Source: Candidatus Rokuibacteriota bacterium (GTDB lineage Bacteria; Methylomirabilota; Methylomirabilia; Rokubacteriales; CSP1-6). From it: a DNA stretch of 64,000 nucleotides. A model generated the notes under the pieces. That model did not search any database and was not told where the DNA came from. It saw only the letters and a list, made by a program, of their open reading frames with translations. Positions 8,855 through 18,478 of the stretch are shown one piece after another. Numbering within the stretch: position 1 is the first letter of the stretch; every line of letters begins with the position of its first letter. Both the position numbers and the translations under genes were made by a program. The stretch is taken from the NCBI GenBank assembly GCA_003221515.1, contig QHSI01000122.1:55116-119115 (forward strand). The letters run 5' to 3'.

Positions 8855-9985
8855 ATGGCCGCGGAGGCCGTGCCGGCCGTGGCGGTCAACGTCGCCGAGG
8901 AGCGCGTCTCGGTCGCGTCGAACTGGCGCCTGGTGTGGTGGCGGTTCAGGAAGCACCGGCTGGCGCTCCTGAGCGCGCTGGTGCTGATCGGCCTCTACCT
9001 GGTCGTGCTGTGTCCCGAGTTCTTCAGCACGCAGGATCCCGAGGCGACGGACGCGCGGTTGGCCTTCATGCCCGTGCAGCGCGTCCATCTCTTCGACGGG
9101 GCGCGCCTGAGCCCGTGGGTCCCGGGCGTCGTGGGCAAGCGCAACCCCATGACGCTCCGGATGGAGTGGCGCGCCGACGAGCGCCGAAAGATTCCCGTCG
9201 GGTTCTTCACCGGAGGTCACGCGTACCGGCTGCTCGGCGTGGTCCCGTCACGGCTCCACCTGGTCGGCGCCGCGTCGACGGACGGCCGCGATCAGATCCA
9301 CCTCCTGGGGACCGATCGCCTCGGGCGCGACCAGTGGTCGCGGCTCGTGCACGGCACCCGGACGTCGATGACGATCGGGCTCGTCGCCGTCGCGTTCTCG
9401 GTGGTGCTGGGTGTGCTGCTGGGCGGGATCTCCGGCTACTTCGGCGGCCTGGCGGACCTGGTGATCCAGCGGGCGATCGAATTACTGCAGTCGCTGCCGA
9501 CGATCCCGATCTGGCTCGCGCTCACCGCCGCGCTCCCGCGCGACTGGACGCCGCAGCAGGTGTTCTTCGCGATCACCGTGATCCTGTCCCTGGTGGGCTG
9601 GACGACGCTCGGCCGGGAGGTCCGCGGCCGGTTTCTTGCCCTCCGGGAGGAAGACTTCGTGCTGGCGGCCGAGCTGGCCGGGGCGAGCCGGCGGCGCATC
9701 ATCCTGCGCCACATGGTGCCCACGTTCCTCTCGCACATCATCGCCACCAGCACGCTCGCGATCCCGGTGATGATCATCAACGAGACGTCGCTCTCGTTCC
9801 TGGGGCTGGGAATCCGGCCGCCGGCGATCAGCTGGGGCGTGCTCCTCCAGGAGGCGCAGAACCTCCAGACCCTGGCGCTGGCGCCCTGGCTCCTGATGCC
9901 AGGCCTCCTCGTCATCCTCGCGGTGCTCGCCTTCAACCTCGTGGGCGACGGGCTGCGCGACGCCGCCGATCCGTACAGCCAGTGA
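8855..9985 (+). CDS. ABC importer permease, DppC/OppC type with long periplasmic insert
   Basis: Second permease of the operon, 376 residues, about 90 more than the ordinary DppC protein at 1068. The extra sequence lies between helix 1 (about residues 32-52) and the conserved LLGTDRLGRDQWSRL block near residue 150, and contains a GFFTGGHAYRLLGV segment. This inserted periplasmic domain is a known variant that accompanies enlarged binding proteins such as the one at 3756. The coupling loop (DFVLAAELAGASRRRII) is normal. It starts one base after the preceding stop, and its own stop overlaps the next GTG start. Confidence 0.92.
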   Translation: MAAEAVPAVAVNVAEERVSVASNWRLVWWRFRKHRLALLSALVLIGLYLVVLCPEFFSTQDPEATDARLAFMPVQRVHLFDGARLSPWVPGVVGKRNPMTLRMEWRADERRKIPVGFFTGGHAYRLLGVVPSRLHLVGAASTDGRDQIHLLGTDRLGRDQWSRLVHGTRTSMTIGLVAVAFSVVLGVLLGGISGYFGGLADLVIQRAIELLQSLPTIPIWLALTAALPRDWTPQQVFFAITVILSLVGWTTLGREVRGRFLALREEDFVLAAELAGASRRRIILRHMVPTFLSHIIATSTLAIPVMIINETSLSFLGLGIRPPAISWGVLLQEAQNLQTLALAPWLLMPGLLVILAVLAFNLVGDGLRDAADPYSQ

Positions 9986-11015
9986 CGGCTCCGGTCCTCG
10001 AGGTGAAGGACTTGCGGGTGCACTTCTTCCTCGACGAGGGCGTCGTGCGCGCCGTGGACGGCGTGAGCTTCGACGTTGGTCCCGGCCAGGTCGTCGGGAT
10101 CGTCGGCGAGAGCGGCTGCGGCAAGAGCGTGACCGTCCGCGCCATCTTGCAGATCGTCGAGCCGCCCGGGCGCATCGTCGGCGGCCGGATCCTGTTCACG
10201 AAAGACGGGGCGGCCGCCGCCGACCTCACCGCGCTCGACGCAAAGGGCCCCGTCATGCGCGCGATCCGCGGCGCCGAGATCGCGTTGATCCCGCAGGAGC
10301 CGATGGCGGCGTTCAGCCCGGTCCACACGGTCGGCGCCCAGGTCATCGAGGCGCTGCGACTCCACCAACGCCAATGGCGGCCGGAGGGCGCGCCGCTCTC
10401 TCGCCGCGAGGCGCGCGCGCTGACGATCGAGCTCTTCCGCAGCGTCGGGATCTCGATGCCGGCCGAGCGCATCGACGCGTACTCGTGGCAGCTCTCGGGT
10501 GGCCTGCGCCAGCGCGCGATGATCGCGATGGCGCTCTCGTGCAAGCCGCGGCTCTTGATCGCCGACGAGCCGACGACCGCGATCGACGTGACGACGCAGG
10601 CGCAGGTCCTGAACCTCCTGCGCGACCTGCAGCGCCGCGACGGGACCGCGATCGTGTTCATCACCCACGACCTCGGCGTGATCGCGCAGATGGCCCACCA
10701 CGTGGTCGTGATGTACCTCGGGCGCGTCATGGAGCAGGGCGCGGTCGCCGACATCTTCGACGCGCCGAAGCATCCGTACACGCGGGCGCTGCTCAAGTCG
10801 ATCCCGAGCGTGCGGGCCGCGCCCCGTACGCTCCTGCCGACGATCGCGGGGTCGATTCCGCATCCGCTGGGACGCCCCCGTGGCTGTCCCTTCCATCCGC
10901 GCTGTCCCGACGCGATTCCGGGGATCTGCGCCAACCGCGTACCCGCGCTCAGGCCGGTCGGGCCGGGACAGCACGCGAGCTGCTTTCTGTATCACCGGGA
11001 CGAGGCCGACGAGCC

Positions 11016-11019
<4 letters not shown>
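9982..11019 (+). CDS. ABC importer ATPase, DppD/OppD type
   Basis: Cytoplasmic ATPase, 345 residues. Walker A is GESGCGKS near residue 48, the signature motif is LSGGLRQRAM, Walker B is LLIADEPTTAID, and the switch His is in ITHDLG. The C-terminal oligopeptide/dipeptide region contains the GCPFHPRCPDAIPGICA cysteine segment typical of the DppD/OppD group. The GTG start overlaps the preceding stop (GTGA), as does the start of the next ATPase with this stop, so the four genes are coupled. Confidence 0.94.
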
Positions 11020-12026
<1,007 letters not shown>

Positions 12027-12027
12027 C

Positions 12028-12198
12028 ATGACCAGGCGCCTTCTCGCTTGCTCGACCGCGGTGATCGTGCTGGCCCTGGGCGGAATCGCCGACGCTCACG
12101 CGCAGTCGATCTTCGAGGGCAAGCCATCTGGAAATCGGCGGGTCGTTCGTGAACGGACTGAAACTCGCCAGTGAGCCGAAGCTGACCGCGCGTTTCTA
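12028..12198 (+). pseudogene. Broken gene: signal peptide joined out of frame to a C-terminal tail
   Basis: An ATG with AAAGGAG eight bases upstream starts a convincing signal peptide (RLLACSTAVIVLALGG, cleavage near AHAQ), but the frame stops after 48 codons at 12174. From about 12129 another frame reads LEIGGSFVNGLKLASEPK and reaches a stop at 12196-12198. The ending TARF resembles an outer-membrane-protein C-terminus. The two pieces look like the first and last parts of one exported protein with the middle lost. The original identity is not recognisable. It directly follows an ABC operon that has no binding-protein gene, but the tail does not look like family 5. Confidence 0.5.
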
Positions 12199-12261
12199 GC
12201 CGCTCGCCGCCGCTTCCGGAAACTCACCGACGTCTGGCGCGAGGTTAGAGCCACCGGCCCC

Positions 12262-12276
12262 TGGCACCCACGTTGC
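12262..12276 (+). promoter_or_regulatory. Sigma-54 (-24/-12) promoter
   Basis: TGGCAC, five bases, TTGC matches the RpoN consensus at every conserved position, with the GG and GC doublets exactly ten bases apart. Transcription would start near 12288, which is two bases inside the gene called at 12286. Either the message is essentially leaderless from the GTG at 12292, or translation begins further in. Type IV pilus and exopolysaccharide genes are classical RpoN targets. Confidence 0.65.
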
Positions 12277-12285
12277 GTATTTGAG

Positions 12286-14322
12286 ATGTCGGTGGAATCC
12301 GGGACCGCGCCCCACGTCGAGAAGCTCGGTACGACCCCGTGCGACGGCGCGCCTCGCCTCCTCGCCGGCAGCCTGCGGCTCGGCGACATCCTGATCGCCG
12401 AGGGGCGCGCGACGGCCGACCAAGTGCAGGAAGCGCTGCGCGGGCAGCGGTTGTCCAAGACCTACGTGCCCCTCGGCCACGTCCTGGTCCGCCAGCGAAT
12501 CATCACCCGCCGCCAGCTCGCGTCGGTGCTCGAGCGCCACCAGCGGAGCTCCAAGATCGGGGATTTGCTGGTCAAGACCGGGGCGCTCACCGCCGAGCAG
12601 CTCACGACGGCCCTGGCCGAGCAGCGGCGATGGAAGCAGCCGTTCGGCGAGGTCGTGGTACGGCTCCGGTTCGTCACCGAGGAGCAGCTCCGGAAGGCGT
12701 TGTGCCTTCAGCTCCACATCAACTACTTCGACCTCGACACGATCGCGCTGGACCGGTCGCTGCGCGTGCTGATCAACCCGCGCTTCGCCCGCAAGCTTCG
12801 CGTCGTCCCGGTCGCGCGCGTGGGCCAGAAGCTGGTCGTGGCCATGGACGATCCGACGCGAACGCTGGTCGTCGACGACCTCGAGGCGAGCACCGGCCTC
12901 CATGTCGAGGTGATCACATCCACGACCGCCGCCATCCGCCGCGCGCTGGACCAGATGTACCCCGGGGATACCTCACCGGGCGCGCGCGGGCACCGGCTCG
13001 ACGCAACCCCGTACGAGGCGCCGCAGATTGTGGCCGGGCCGCACGTCCTGTCGTTCGAGGAATTGGAGCGCCCCGCCGAGGACCAAACCCATTATCTCGA
13101 CCACCGCGGCCTCGAGCCCACCTCCAGCGTGGTCCGCAAGCTGCTGAGCCTGGCCGTCGACCGTGGCGCCTCCGACATCCACCTGGAGGCCGTCGACCGC
13201 CGGATCCAGACGCGCTTCCGGATCGACGGCGTGCTCCAGGAGCTCGACGGGGATGGTCTGGACGAGCTATTGAACGTGAACCGCGGCAAGCTGATGTCGC
13301 GGCTCAAGATCCTGAGCAAGCTCGACATCGCCGAGCGGCGGCGTCCTCAGGACGGCAGCTTCCGAGCGCGCCTGAAACGAAACGGCGAGATCACCCCGGT
13401 CGACTTCCGGATCTCGATCATCCCCAGCTACTACGGCGAGAACGCCGTCATCCGGATCCTGGACTCGCGCAGCTTGCCGGAGTCCGTGGAAGCGCTCGGG
13501 CTGCGTGAGCCGATCGCGGCAAGGATGCGCCAGCTCCTGCGTTCGTCTACCGGGATCATCCTGGTCACCGGCCCCACCGGCTCCGGCAAGAGCACCACGC
13601 TGTTCGGCGCGCTCAAGAGCGTGTATCAGCCGGGGATCAAGATCCTCACCGCCGAGAACCCCATCGAGTACGTCTGCGAGGGATTCCGGCAGCACGAGGT
13701 CGACGAGCGCCTCGGCAACACCTTCGCCAAGTACCTGCGCTCGTTCCTCCGCCACGACCCGGACGTGATCATGGTCGGCGAGATCCGGGACAGCGAGACG
13801 GCGGACCTCGCGTTCCGCGCGGCCCAGACCGGCCACCTCGTGCTCAGTACCTTGCACACGAACGACGCGATCAGCGCCGTGCCTCGCCTCTCCGACCTCG
13901 GCGTGGACGCTAATCTCATAACGTCGTCGCTGCTGGGCGTGCTCGCGCAGCGTCTGGTGCGCGAGGTGTGCATGGATTGCCGCGAGCGGTACAGGCCCTC
14001 GACCGAGCTCCTGGCGGAGCTGCAGGGATTGCCGGCCGAAGACTTCCCCTGGTATCGAGGCCGCGGATGCGCGAGCTGCAACCACACGGGCTACCGCGGG
14101 CGCATGATCCTCGCCGAGCTGTGGACCCCCAGCGACGCCGACATCGTACTGATCAACCGGGGGGCCACGTTCGACGAGATCCGGAAGAGCGCGCAGGGCA
14201 CGTCCCTGCCGATGGCCGACGACGTGGCCGAGAAGCTACGTCAGGGGCGCACGAACATCGAGGAGCTCATCCGCGCACTCCCGCACTCGACGCTTCGACA
14301 GCTCCGCCTCAGCGCGGGCTGA
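12286..14322 (+). CDS. Type IV pilus/type II secretion assembly ATPase (PilB/GspE family)
   Basis: Hexameric cytoplasmic ATPase of the pilus-assembly/type II secretion family, 678 residues, about 100 longer than usual. The N-terminal part holds stacked MshEN-type repeats (LRLGDILIAEGRATADQV, then KIGDLLVKTGALTAEQL and FGEVVVRLRFVTEEQL). The motor follows: Walker A GPTGSGKST near residue 430, the Asp box, Walker B RHDPDVIMVGEIRD, and a His box. Paired CMDC and CASC sequences form the zinc site of the family. No other pilus or secretion gene lies in the window. The start is uncertain because the sigma-54 promoter overlaps it. Confidence 0.92.
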   Translation: MSVESGTAPHVEKLGTTPCDGAPRLLAGSLRLGDILIAEGRATADQVQEALRGQRLSKTYVPLGHVLVRQRIITRRQLASVLERHQRSSKIGDLLVKTGALTAEQLTTALAEQRRWKQPFGEVVVRLRFVTEEQLRKALCLQLHINYFDLDTIALDRSLRVLINPRFARKLRVVPVARVGQKLVVAMDDPTRTLVVDDLEASTGLHVEVITSTTAAIRRALDQMYPGDTSPGARGHRLDATPYEAPQIVAGPHVLSFEELERPAEDQTHYLDHRGLEPTSSVVRKLLSLAVDRGASDIHLEAVDRRIQTRFRIDGVLQELDGDGLDELLNVNRGKLMSRLKILSKLDIAERRRPQDGSFRARLKRNGEITPVDFRISIIPSYYGENAVIRILDSRSLPESVEALGLREPIAARMRQLLRSSTGIILVTGPTGSGKSTTLFGALKSVYQPGIKILTAENPIEYVCEGFRQHEVDERLGNTFAKYLRSFLRHDPDVIMVGEIRDSETADLAFRAAQTGHLVLSTLHTNDAISAVPRLSDLGVDANLITSSLLGVLAQRLVREVCMDCRERYRPSTELLAELQGLPAEDFPWYRGRGCASCNHTGYRGRMILAELWTPSDADIVLINRGATFDEIRKSAQGTSLPMADDVAEKLRQGRTNIEELIRALPHSTLRQLRLSAG

Positions 14323-14325
14323 TCC

Positions 14326-15117
14326 CTACGCGCGCGCTTTGAGCGCGCGACGGATCTCACCCACCGCAGTGGAATAACCCGAGCGCAGCATCGACGTATC
14401 CGACGAGTAGTTGATGATGGTGGCGCCGAGCTCGACCATGTGGCGCACGCCGTCGACGCTATCGGTCAGCATCGCGACCGCCTTGCCGTGCTTGCGCGCC
14501 GCCGCCACCAGCCGCTGGCGGTGCTCGTCGAGCGCCGCGGCCTGTCCCGGGGTACCGAGCACGCCGAGGTCCTGGGCGAGATCGGTCGGCCCGATCGTGA
14601 GCGCGTCGATCCCCGGCGTCGCCGCGATCTCGTCGAGCTTGGCGAAGGCGCGCTTCGACTCCAGCATGATCGTCACGTGCACGCGCGCGTTGGCGTGCGC
14701 GGTGTGCTCGGCGAGCGGCCGGGCCACGTACTCGGTGTGCGGCCCGAAGCCGGCCATGCCCCGCTCGCCCAGGGGCGCGTAGCGGCAGGCGGCCGCGACG
14801 TCCCGGGCCTGCTCCGGCGTGTCGACCTGCGGCACGTGCAAGTTCCAGACACCGGCGTCGAGCAGACGCGTGATCCACTCGCGATTGCCGTCCGGCGGCC
14901 GGACCACCATCGGAAAGTTCATGGCCCGCGCGAGCGCCGCCATGTCGGCGACGGTCTCCATCGAGAACGGCGAGTGCTCCATGTCGATGCGCGCGAAGTC
15001 GAGGCCGGCGGCGCGGAGCAGCATCAGGAACGAGGGCGTGCGGATCATGTTCACCCACGTGCCGATCTGCACCTCGCCGCGCTCGGCGCGGACCCGGTAG
15101 AGGTTCTCGTCGGCCAT
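14326..15117 (-). CDS. HpcH/HpaI-type aldolase
   Basis: Class II pyruvate aldolase/citrate lyase beta superfamily enzyme, 263 residues, the usual family length. Diagnostic segments are IDMEHSPFSMETV near the N-terminus, VRPPDGNREWITRLLDAG, the metal-binding MLESKRA and IGPTDLAQDLG. These enzymes cleave 2-keto-3-deoxy or 4-hydroxy-2-oxo acids to pyruvate and an aldehyde with a divalent metal. The start chosen is the ATG two bases after the upstream amidohydrolase stop, so the two form an operon. It converges on the PilB-type gene with three bases between stops. Confidence 0.9.
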   Translation of the reverse strand: MADENLYRVRAERGEVQIGTWVNMIRTPSFLMLLRAAGLDFARIDMEHSPFSMETVADMAALARAMNFPMVVRPPDGNREWITRLLDAGVWNLHVPQVDTPEQARDVAAACRYAPLGERGMAGFGPHTEYVARPLAEHTAHANARVHVTIMLESKRAFAKLDEIAATPGIDALTIGPTDLAQDLGVLGTPGQAAALDEHRQRLVAAARKHGKAVAMLTDSVDGVRHMVELGATIINYSSDTSMLRSGYSTAVGEIRRALKARA

Positions 15118-15119
15118 GG

Positions 15120-16262
15120 CTAGCTCATCAGGCCGTAGAACTTCCCGGCGTTCTCGCAAGTGATCTTGTGGACGACGTCGGCCGGCAGGTGGCCGAACTG
15201 CTCCTGGATGTACTTCGACGACTGCGGCCAGACGCCATCGGGGTGCGGATAGTCCGACCCCCACATGAGCGTCTCGACGCCCATGTCGTCGATCAGCTTG
15301 GTGCCGATCTTGTCGAACTGGAAGGTGGCCCGGCACTGCCGGCGCCAGTAGTCGCTCGGCTTCATCTTGAGCCCGAGGTCGCGGAAGCGGTCCTCCCATT
15401 CGAAGTCCATGCGGTCGAGCGCGTAGGGGATCCAGCCGATACCGCTCTCGCCGAACGAGATCCGCATGTTCGGATACCGCTCGAGGACCGCGGCGCCGAT
15501 GACCGCCGCCAGGATGTTGACCAGGTTCATCTGGAAGCCCGCGGTGCTCGTGAAGAACGCGGCGCGGCGGGTGAGGCCCGTTTGCTTCTCGCGCACGCCG
15601 GGCGGCAGCGATGGGAACGTGTGGAAGTGCAGCGGCAGGTTCACGTCGCTCACCGCCTGCCAGAGCGGCTCCCACATCGGATGCCACATGGGCTCCATGT
15701 CCCAGGAACACGAGAGCTCGAGACCGCGCAGCCCCATCCGCGCGACGCGATGGATCTCCTTGACCGCCGCGTCGAGGTTGCCGTACGGCAGGCAGGCCAG
15801 GCCGACGTGACGCTCGGGATAGTGGCTGCAGAAGTCGAGGAGCCAGTCGTTGTAGATCCGGAACATCTCGCCGGCCGCCTCGTGATCGCCGAGCCGCGTC
15901 GCGGCGCCCAGGATGCCGAAGAGCACCTCGGCCTGGACGCCGTCGCGGTCCATGTCCTTGATGCGCAGGTGCGGATCGCCCGGGCGCCGGATCCCCTTCT
16001 TGCCGTCGTCATAGAGGCCGGTCGACGCCATGACGTCGACCCGGTGGTTCTGGCCGGGCACGTACTTGGTGCCCGTCGAGCCGATGCCGCCGACGAGCCC
16101 GAATGGCGCGCCCTTCTTGGTGGTCCACTGCGGGCCATCGGGCCCGTCCACCACGTAGGGCATCCGGTCTTTCATGAGCGCGGACGCGTTCGCGGTGAAG
16201 AGGTCGGGCGGAAGCCAGGGCATGTCGATGTGGCAATCGGCCGAGATCCGCGTATAGCGCAT
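15120..16262 (-). CDS. Amidohydrolase-2 (ACMSD-like) metal-dependent hydrolase/decarboxylase
   Basis: TIM-barrel protein of the amidohydrolase-2 family, 380 residues. It begins with the ISADCHIDMP strand, where the family normally has a DxH metal site; here it is D-C-H-I-D. Later blocks are LHFHTFPS (metal His), MRISFGESGIGWIPY and MWGSDYPHPDG with the conserved Asp and His. Relatives decarboxylate or hydrolyse aromatic and keto acids. It is coupled to the pyruvate aldolase gene downstream, which suggests consecutive steps of one degradation route, but the substrate is unknown. Confidence 0.87.
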   Translation of the reverse strand: MRYTRISADCHIDMPWLPPDLFTANASALMKDRMPYVVDGPDGPQWTTKKGAPFGLVGGIGSTGTKYVPGQNHRVDVMASTGLYDDGKKGIRRPGDPHLRIKDMDRDGVQAEVLFGILGAATRLGDHEAAGEMFRIYNDWLLDFCSHYPERHVGLACLPYGNLDAAVKEIHRVARMGLRGLELSCSWDMEPMWHPMWEPLWQAVSDVNLPLHFHTFPSLPPGVREKQTGLTRRAAFFTSTAGFQMNLVNILAAVIGAAVLERYPNMRISFGESGIGWIPYALDRMDFEWEDRFRDLGLKMKPSDYWRRQCRATFQFDKIGTKLIDDMGVETLMWGSDYPHPDGVWPQSSKYIQEQFGHLPADVVHKITCENAGKFYGLMS

Positions 16263-16346
16263 GGCGCCCTCCGTTTCGCTAGGCGATGCTAGTCCTGGAG
16301 CTACCGTCTGGGCAAGCGCAGACTGGAGCGGCTACACTTCACGCGC

Positions 16347-16880
16347 ATGCGTCGCCGGAGCACGCGAGCCACCGTCATCGGCGTCATCTCCGACACCCAT
16401 GGTCTGCTGCGCCCCGAGGCGCTCGCGGCGCTCGCCGGCGTCGACCGCATCGTGCACGCGGGCGACATCGGCTCCGCGGCAGTCCTCGACGCGCTCCGCG
16501 CGATCGCGCCGGTCATTGCGGTGCGCGGCAACAACGACCGTGGCGCCTGGGCCGCGTCCATTCCGGAAACGGTGACGACCGACGTCGGCGCGGTCCGGCT
16601 CCACGTCGTCCACGACGTCAACACGCTGCGCGGGGATCCGGCCGAGCGCGGCATCGACGTCGTCATCGCCGGCCACTCGCATCGCCCGCGCGTCGAGCGG
16701 CGCGGACGATGGCTGCTCGTGAATCCGGGAAGCGCCGGCCCGCGGCGCTTCTCGCTGCCGATCGCGGTCGCGCGTCTGCACGTCGGCCCCGGCGGCGCGA
16801 GGGCCCGAGTGATTCCGTTGTTAGAAGATGGGGCGCCTCGAAGGGCCCCCCAAGCCTCCCGCGCTCGTCGGGCGCCTTGA
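16347..16880 (+). CDS. YfcE/MJ0936-type metallophosphoesterase
   Basis: Small calcineurin-like phosphoesterase of 177 residues. The metal and phosphate motifs appear in order: GVISDTHG (DxH), HAGDIG (GD), VRGNNDRG (GN[HD]), and GHSHRP (GHxH). Family members hydrolyse phosphodiesters in a two-metal site; the cellular substrate is usually unknown. The last dozen residues (RRAPQASRARRAP) are low-complexity and may be non-functional read-through. It is divergent from the amidohydrolase gene across an 84-base gap. Confidence 0.88.
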   Translation: MRRRSTRATVIGVISDTHGLLRPEALAALAGVDRIVHAGDIGSAAVLDALRAIAPVIAVRGNNDRGAWAASIPETVTTDVGAVRLHVVHDVNTLRGDPAERGIDVVIAGHSHRPRVERRGRWLLVNPGSAGPRRFSLPIAVARLHVGPGGARARVIPLLEDGAPRRAPQASRARRAP

Positions 16881-16932
16881 CGCCACTGGTGCGGCGGGCG
16901 CAGTATCGGCCGACAGATCCGGGAGGACACCG

Positions 16933-18462
16933 ATGAAGAAGGACATCACCAGTCTTCGCTCGACACTCGAGTATCTCGACACGGTCGGCGAGCTGGTCAC
17001 CACCGACGTCGAGGTCGATCCCCATCTCGAGGTCGCGGCGATCCAGAAGCACTTCGACGGCGGCGCCGCCCTGCTCTTCAACAAGGTCAAGGGCTATCCG
17101 AACGCGCGGATCTGCAACAACATCTTCGCGAGCGCCGCGCGCATCGCCCGACTGCTCGACGTCGACGATCCCAAGAACCTCAAGCACAAGGTCGTCGAGG
17201 CGCTACGCGATCCCCTGCCACCGGTCGAGGTGAGGGACGGGCCCTGCCAGGAAGTGGTGCTCACGAAGAGCTTCAACGTGTGGGACGTCGTTCCGATGAT
17301 CTCCCACTCCGACAGCGACCCCGGGCGCACGCTCGGCGCGGGCACCACGGTGGTGCGCGGCAAACACTTCTGGGGCGGCTCCCACATCGGCTACAACCGG
17401 ATGAACTTCCGCGGCCCCGACTTCTCGAGCTTTCAGATCTCGCCGGGCTCGCACATGGACCAGGTCGCGACCCACTGGTACCGCAAGGGTCCGATCCCCG
17501 TCACGATCAATATCGGGATCCCCCCGACCTGCACGATGATGGCCGGCTCCGGGTTCACCTACGTCATCCTGCCGCGCGGCTGCGACGAACTGGGCATCGC
17601 CGGCGCGCTCCAGGGCCGTCCGGTCGAGCTCGTCCGCGCGCGCACCCAGGACGCCTGGTCGATCGCCAGCGCCGAGTACGTCATCGAGGGCTACCTCGAC
17701 ACCACGCAGAAAGTCTGGGAGAGCCCGCTCGCCGAGAAGGACGACGCGCAGGGCGTTCATCCGTTCCATCCCGAGTGGTCGGGCTACATGGGCAAGTCGT
17801 ACCGCACGTACAGATTCCAGGCGACGGCGATCACCCATCGCGCCGACCGCCCGCTCTACTACGGGCTCATCGTGCACGGCATGGACGAGCACTTCATCGA
17901 CGGCATCGTGAGAGAAGCCTGCTTTCTGGAGCTGGCGGAACGAATCGTTCCGGGACTCTGTGTCGACACGCACATCCCCATGGGGATGACCGACTGGGGC
18001 GGCGTAATCTTCCAGGTCAAGAAGCGTCGGGCTCGCGACGAGGGCCTGCACCGCAATATCTTGACCGCCGCGCTATCGATCTCGCTGGGCGCGCGACTCG
18101 GCATCGTCGTCGACGAGGACGTCGACATCTACAACGTCGAGGACGTTCTGTGGGCGCTGACGACCCGGGTGAACCCCAAGGAGGACATCCTGACGATCTG
18201 CGAGGGCGGCTTCGGCCAGACCTTCCAGCCCGCGGAGCGCAGCTCGGCCGGCGACCGTCAGTGGACGCAGAGCAACATCCGGTTCTCCGGCGCGATGGGG
18301 ATCGACGCCACGCGGCCATTCATCCACAAGGACGCCTTCGAGCGGGCCCGCTACAACGTCGAGGTCGTGGACCTCGCGAAGTTCTACTCGCCCGAGCAGA
18401 TCCGGCAGGCGAAGGCGGGCCAGCGCGACTACGCCAAGTTTCTGGCGGAGCGCGGGATCTGA
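16933..18462 (+). CDS. UbiD-family (prenylated-FMN) decarboxylase
   Basis: Decarboxylase of the UbiD family, 509 residues. Recognisable blocks are the N-terminal LRSTLEYLDTVGELV, the GGSHIGYNRM segment, the NIGIPPTCTMMAGSG region and the EYVIEGYLD motif with its conserved Glu, one of the active-site acids. These enzymes use prenylated FMN to carboxylate or decarboxylate aromatic and alpha,beta-unsaturated acids. The ATG is preceded by GGGAGGACACC. No UbiX-type prenyltransferase gene, needed to make the cofactor, is in the window. Nearby aldolase and amidohydrolase genes fit aromatic acid breakdown. Confidence 0.9.
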   Translation: MKKDITSLRSTLEYLDTVGELVTTDVEVDPHLEVAAIQKHFDGGAALLFNKVKGYPNARICNNIFASAARIARLLDVDDPKNLKHKVVEALRDPLPPVEVRDGPCQEVVLTKSFNVWDVVPMISHSDSDPGRTLGAGTTVVRGKHFWGGSHIGYNRMNFRGPDFSSFQISPGSHMDQVATHWYRKGPIPVTINIGIPPTCTMMAGSGFTYVILPRGCDELGIAGALQGRPVELVRARTQDAWSIASAEYVIEGYLDTTQKVWESPLAEKDDAQGVHPFHPEWSGYMGKSYRTYRFQATAITHRADRPLYYGLIVHGMDEHFIDGIVREACFLELAERIVPGLCVDTHIPMGMTDWGGVIFQVKKRRARDEGLHRNILTAALSISLGARLGIVVDEDVDIYNVEDVLWALTTRVNPKEDILTICEGGFGQTFQPAERSSAGDRQWTQSNIRFSGAMGIDATRPFIHKDAFERARYNVEVVDLAKFYSPEQIRQAKAGQRDYAKFLAERGI

Positions 18463-18478
18463 CGGGCCCGCCGGGCGA

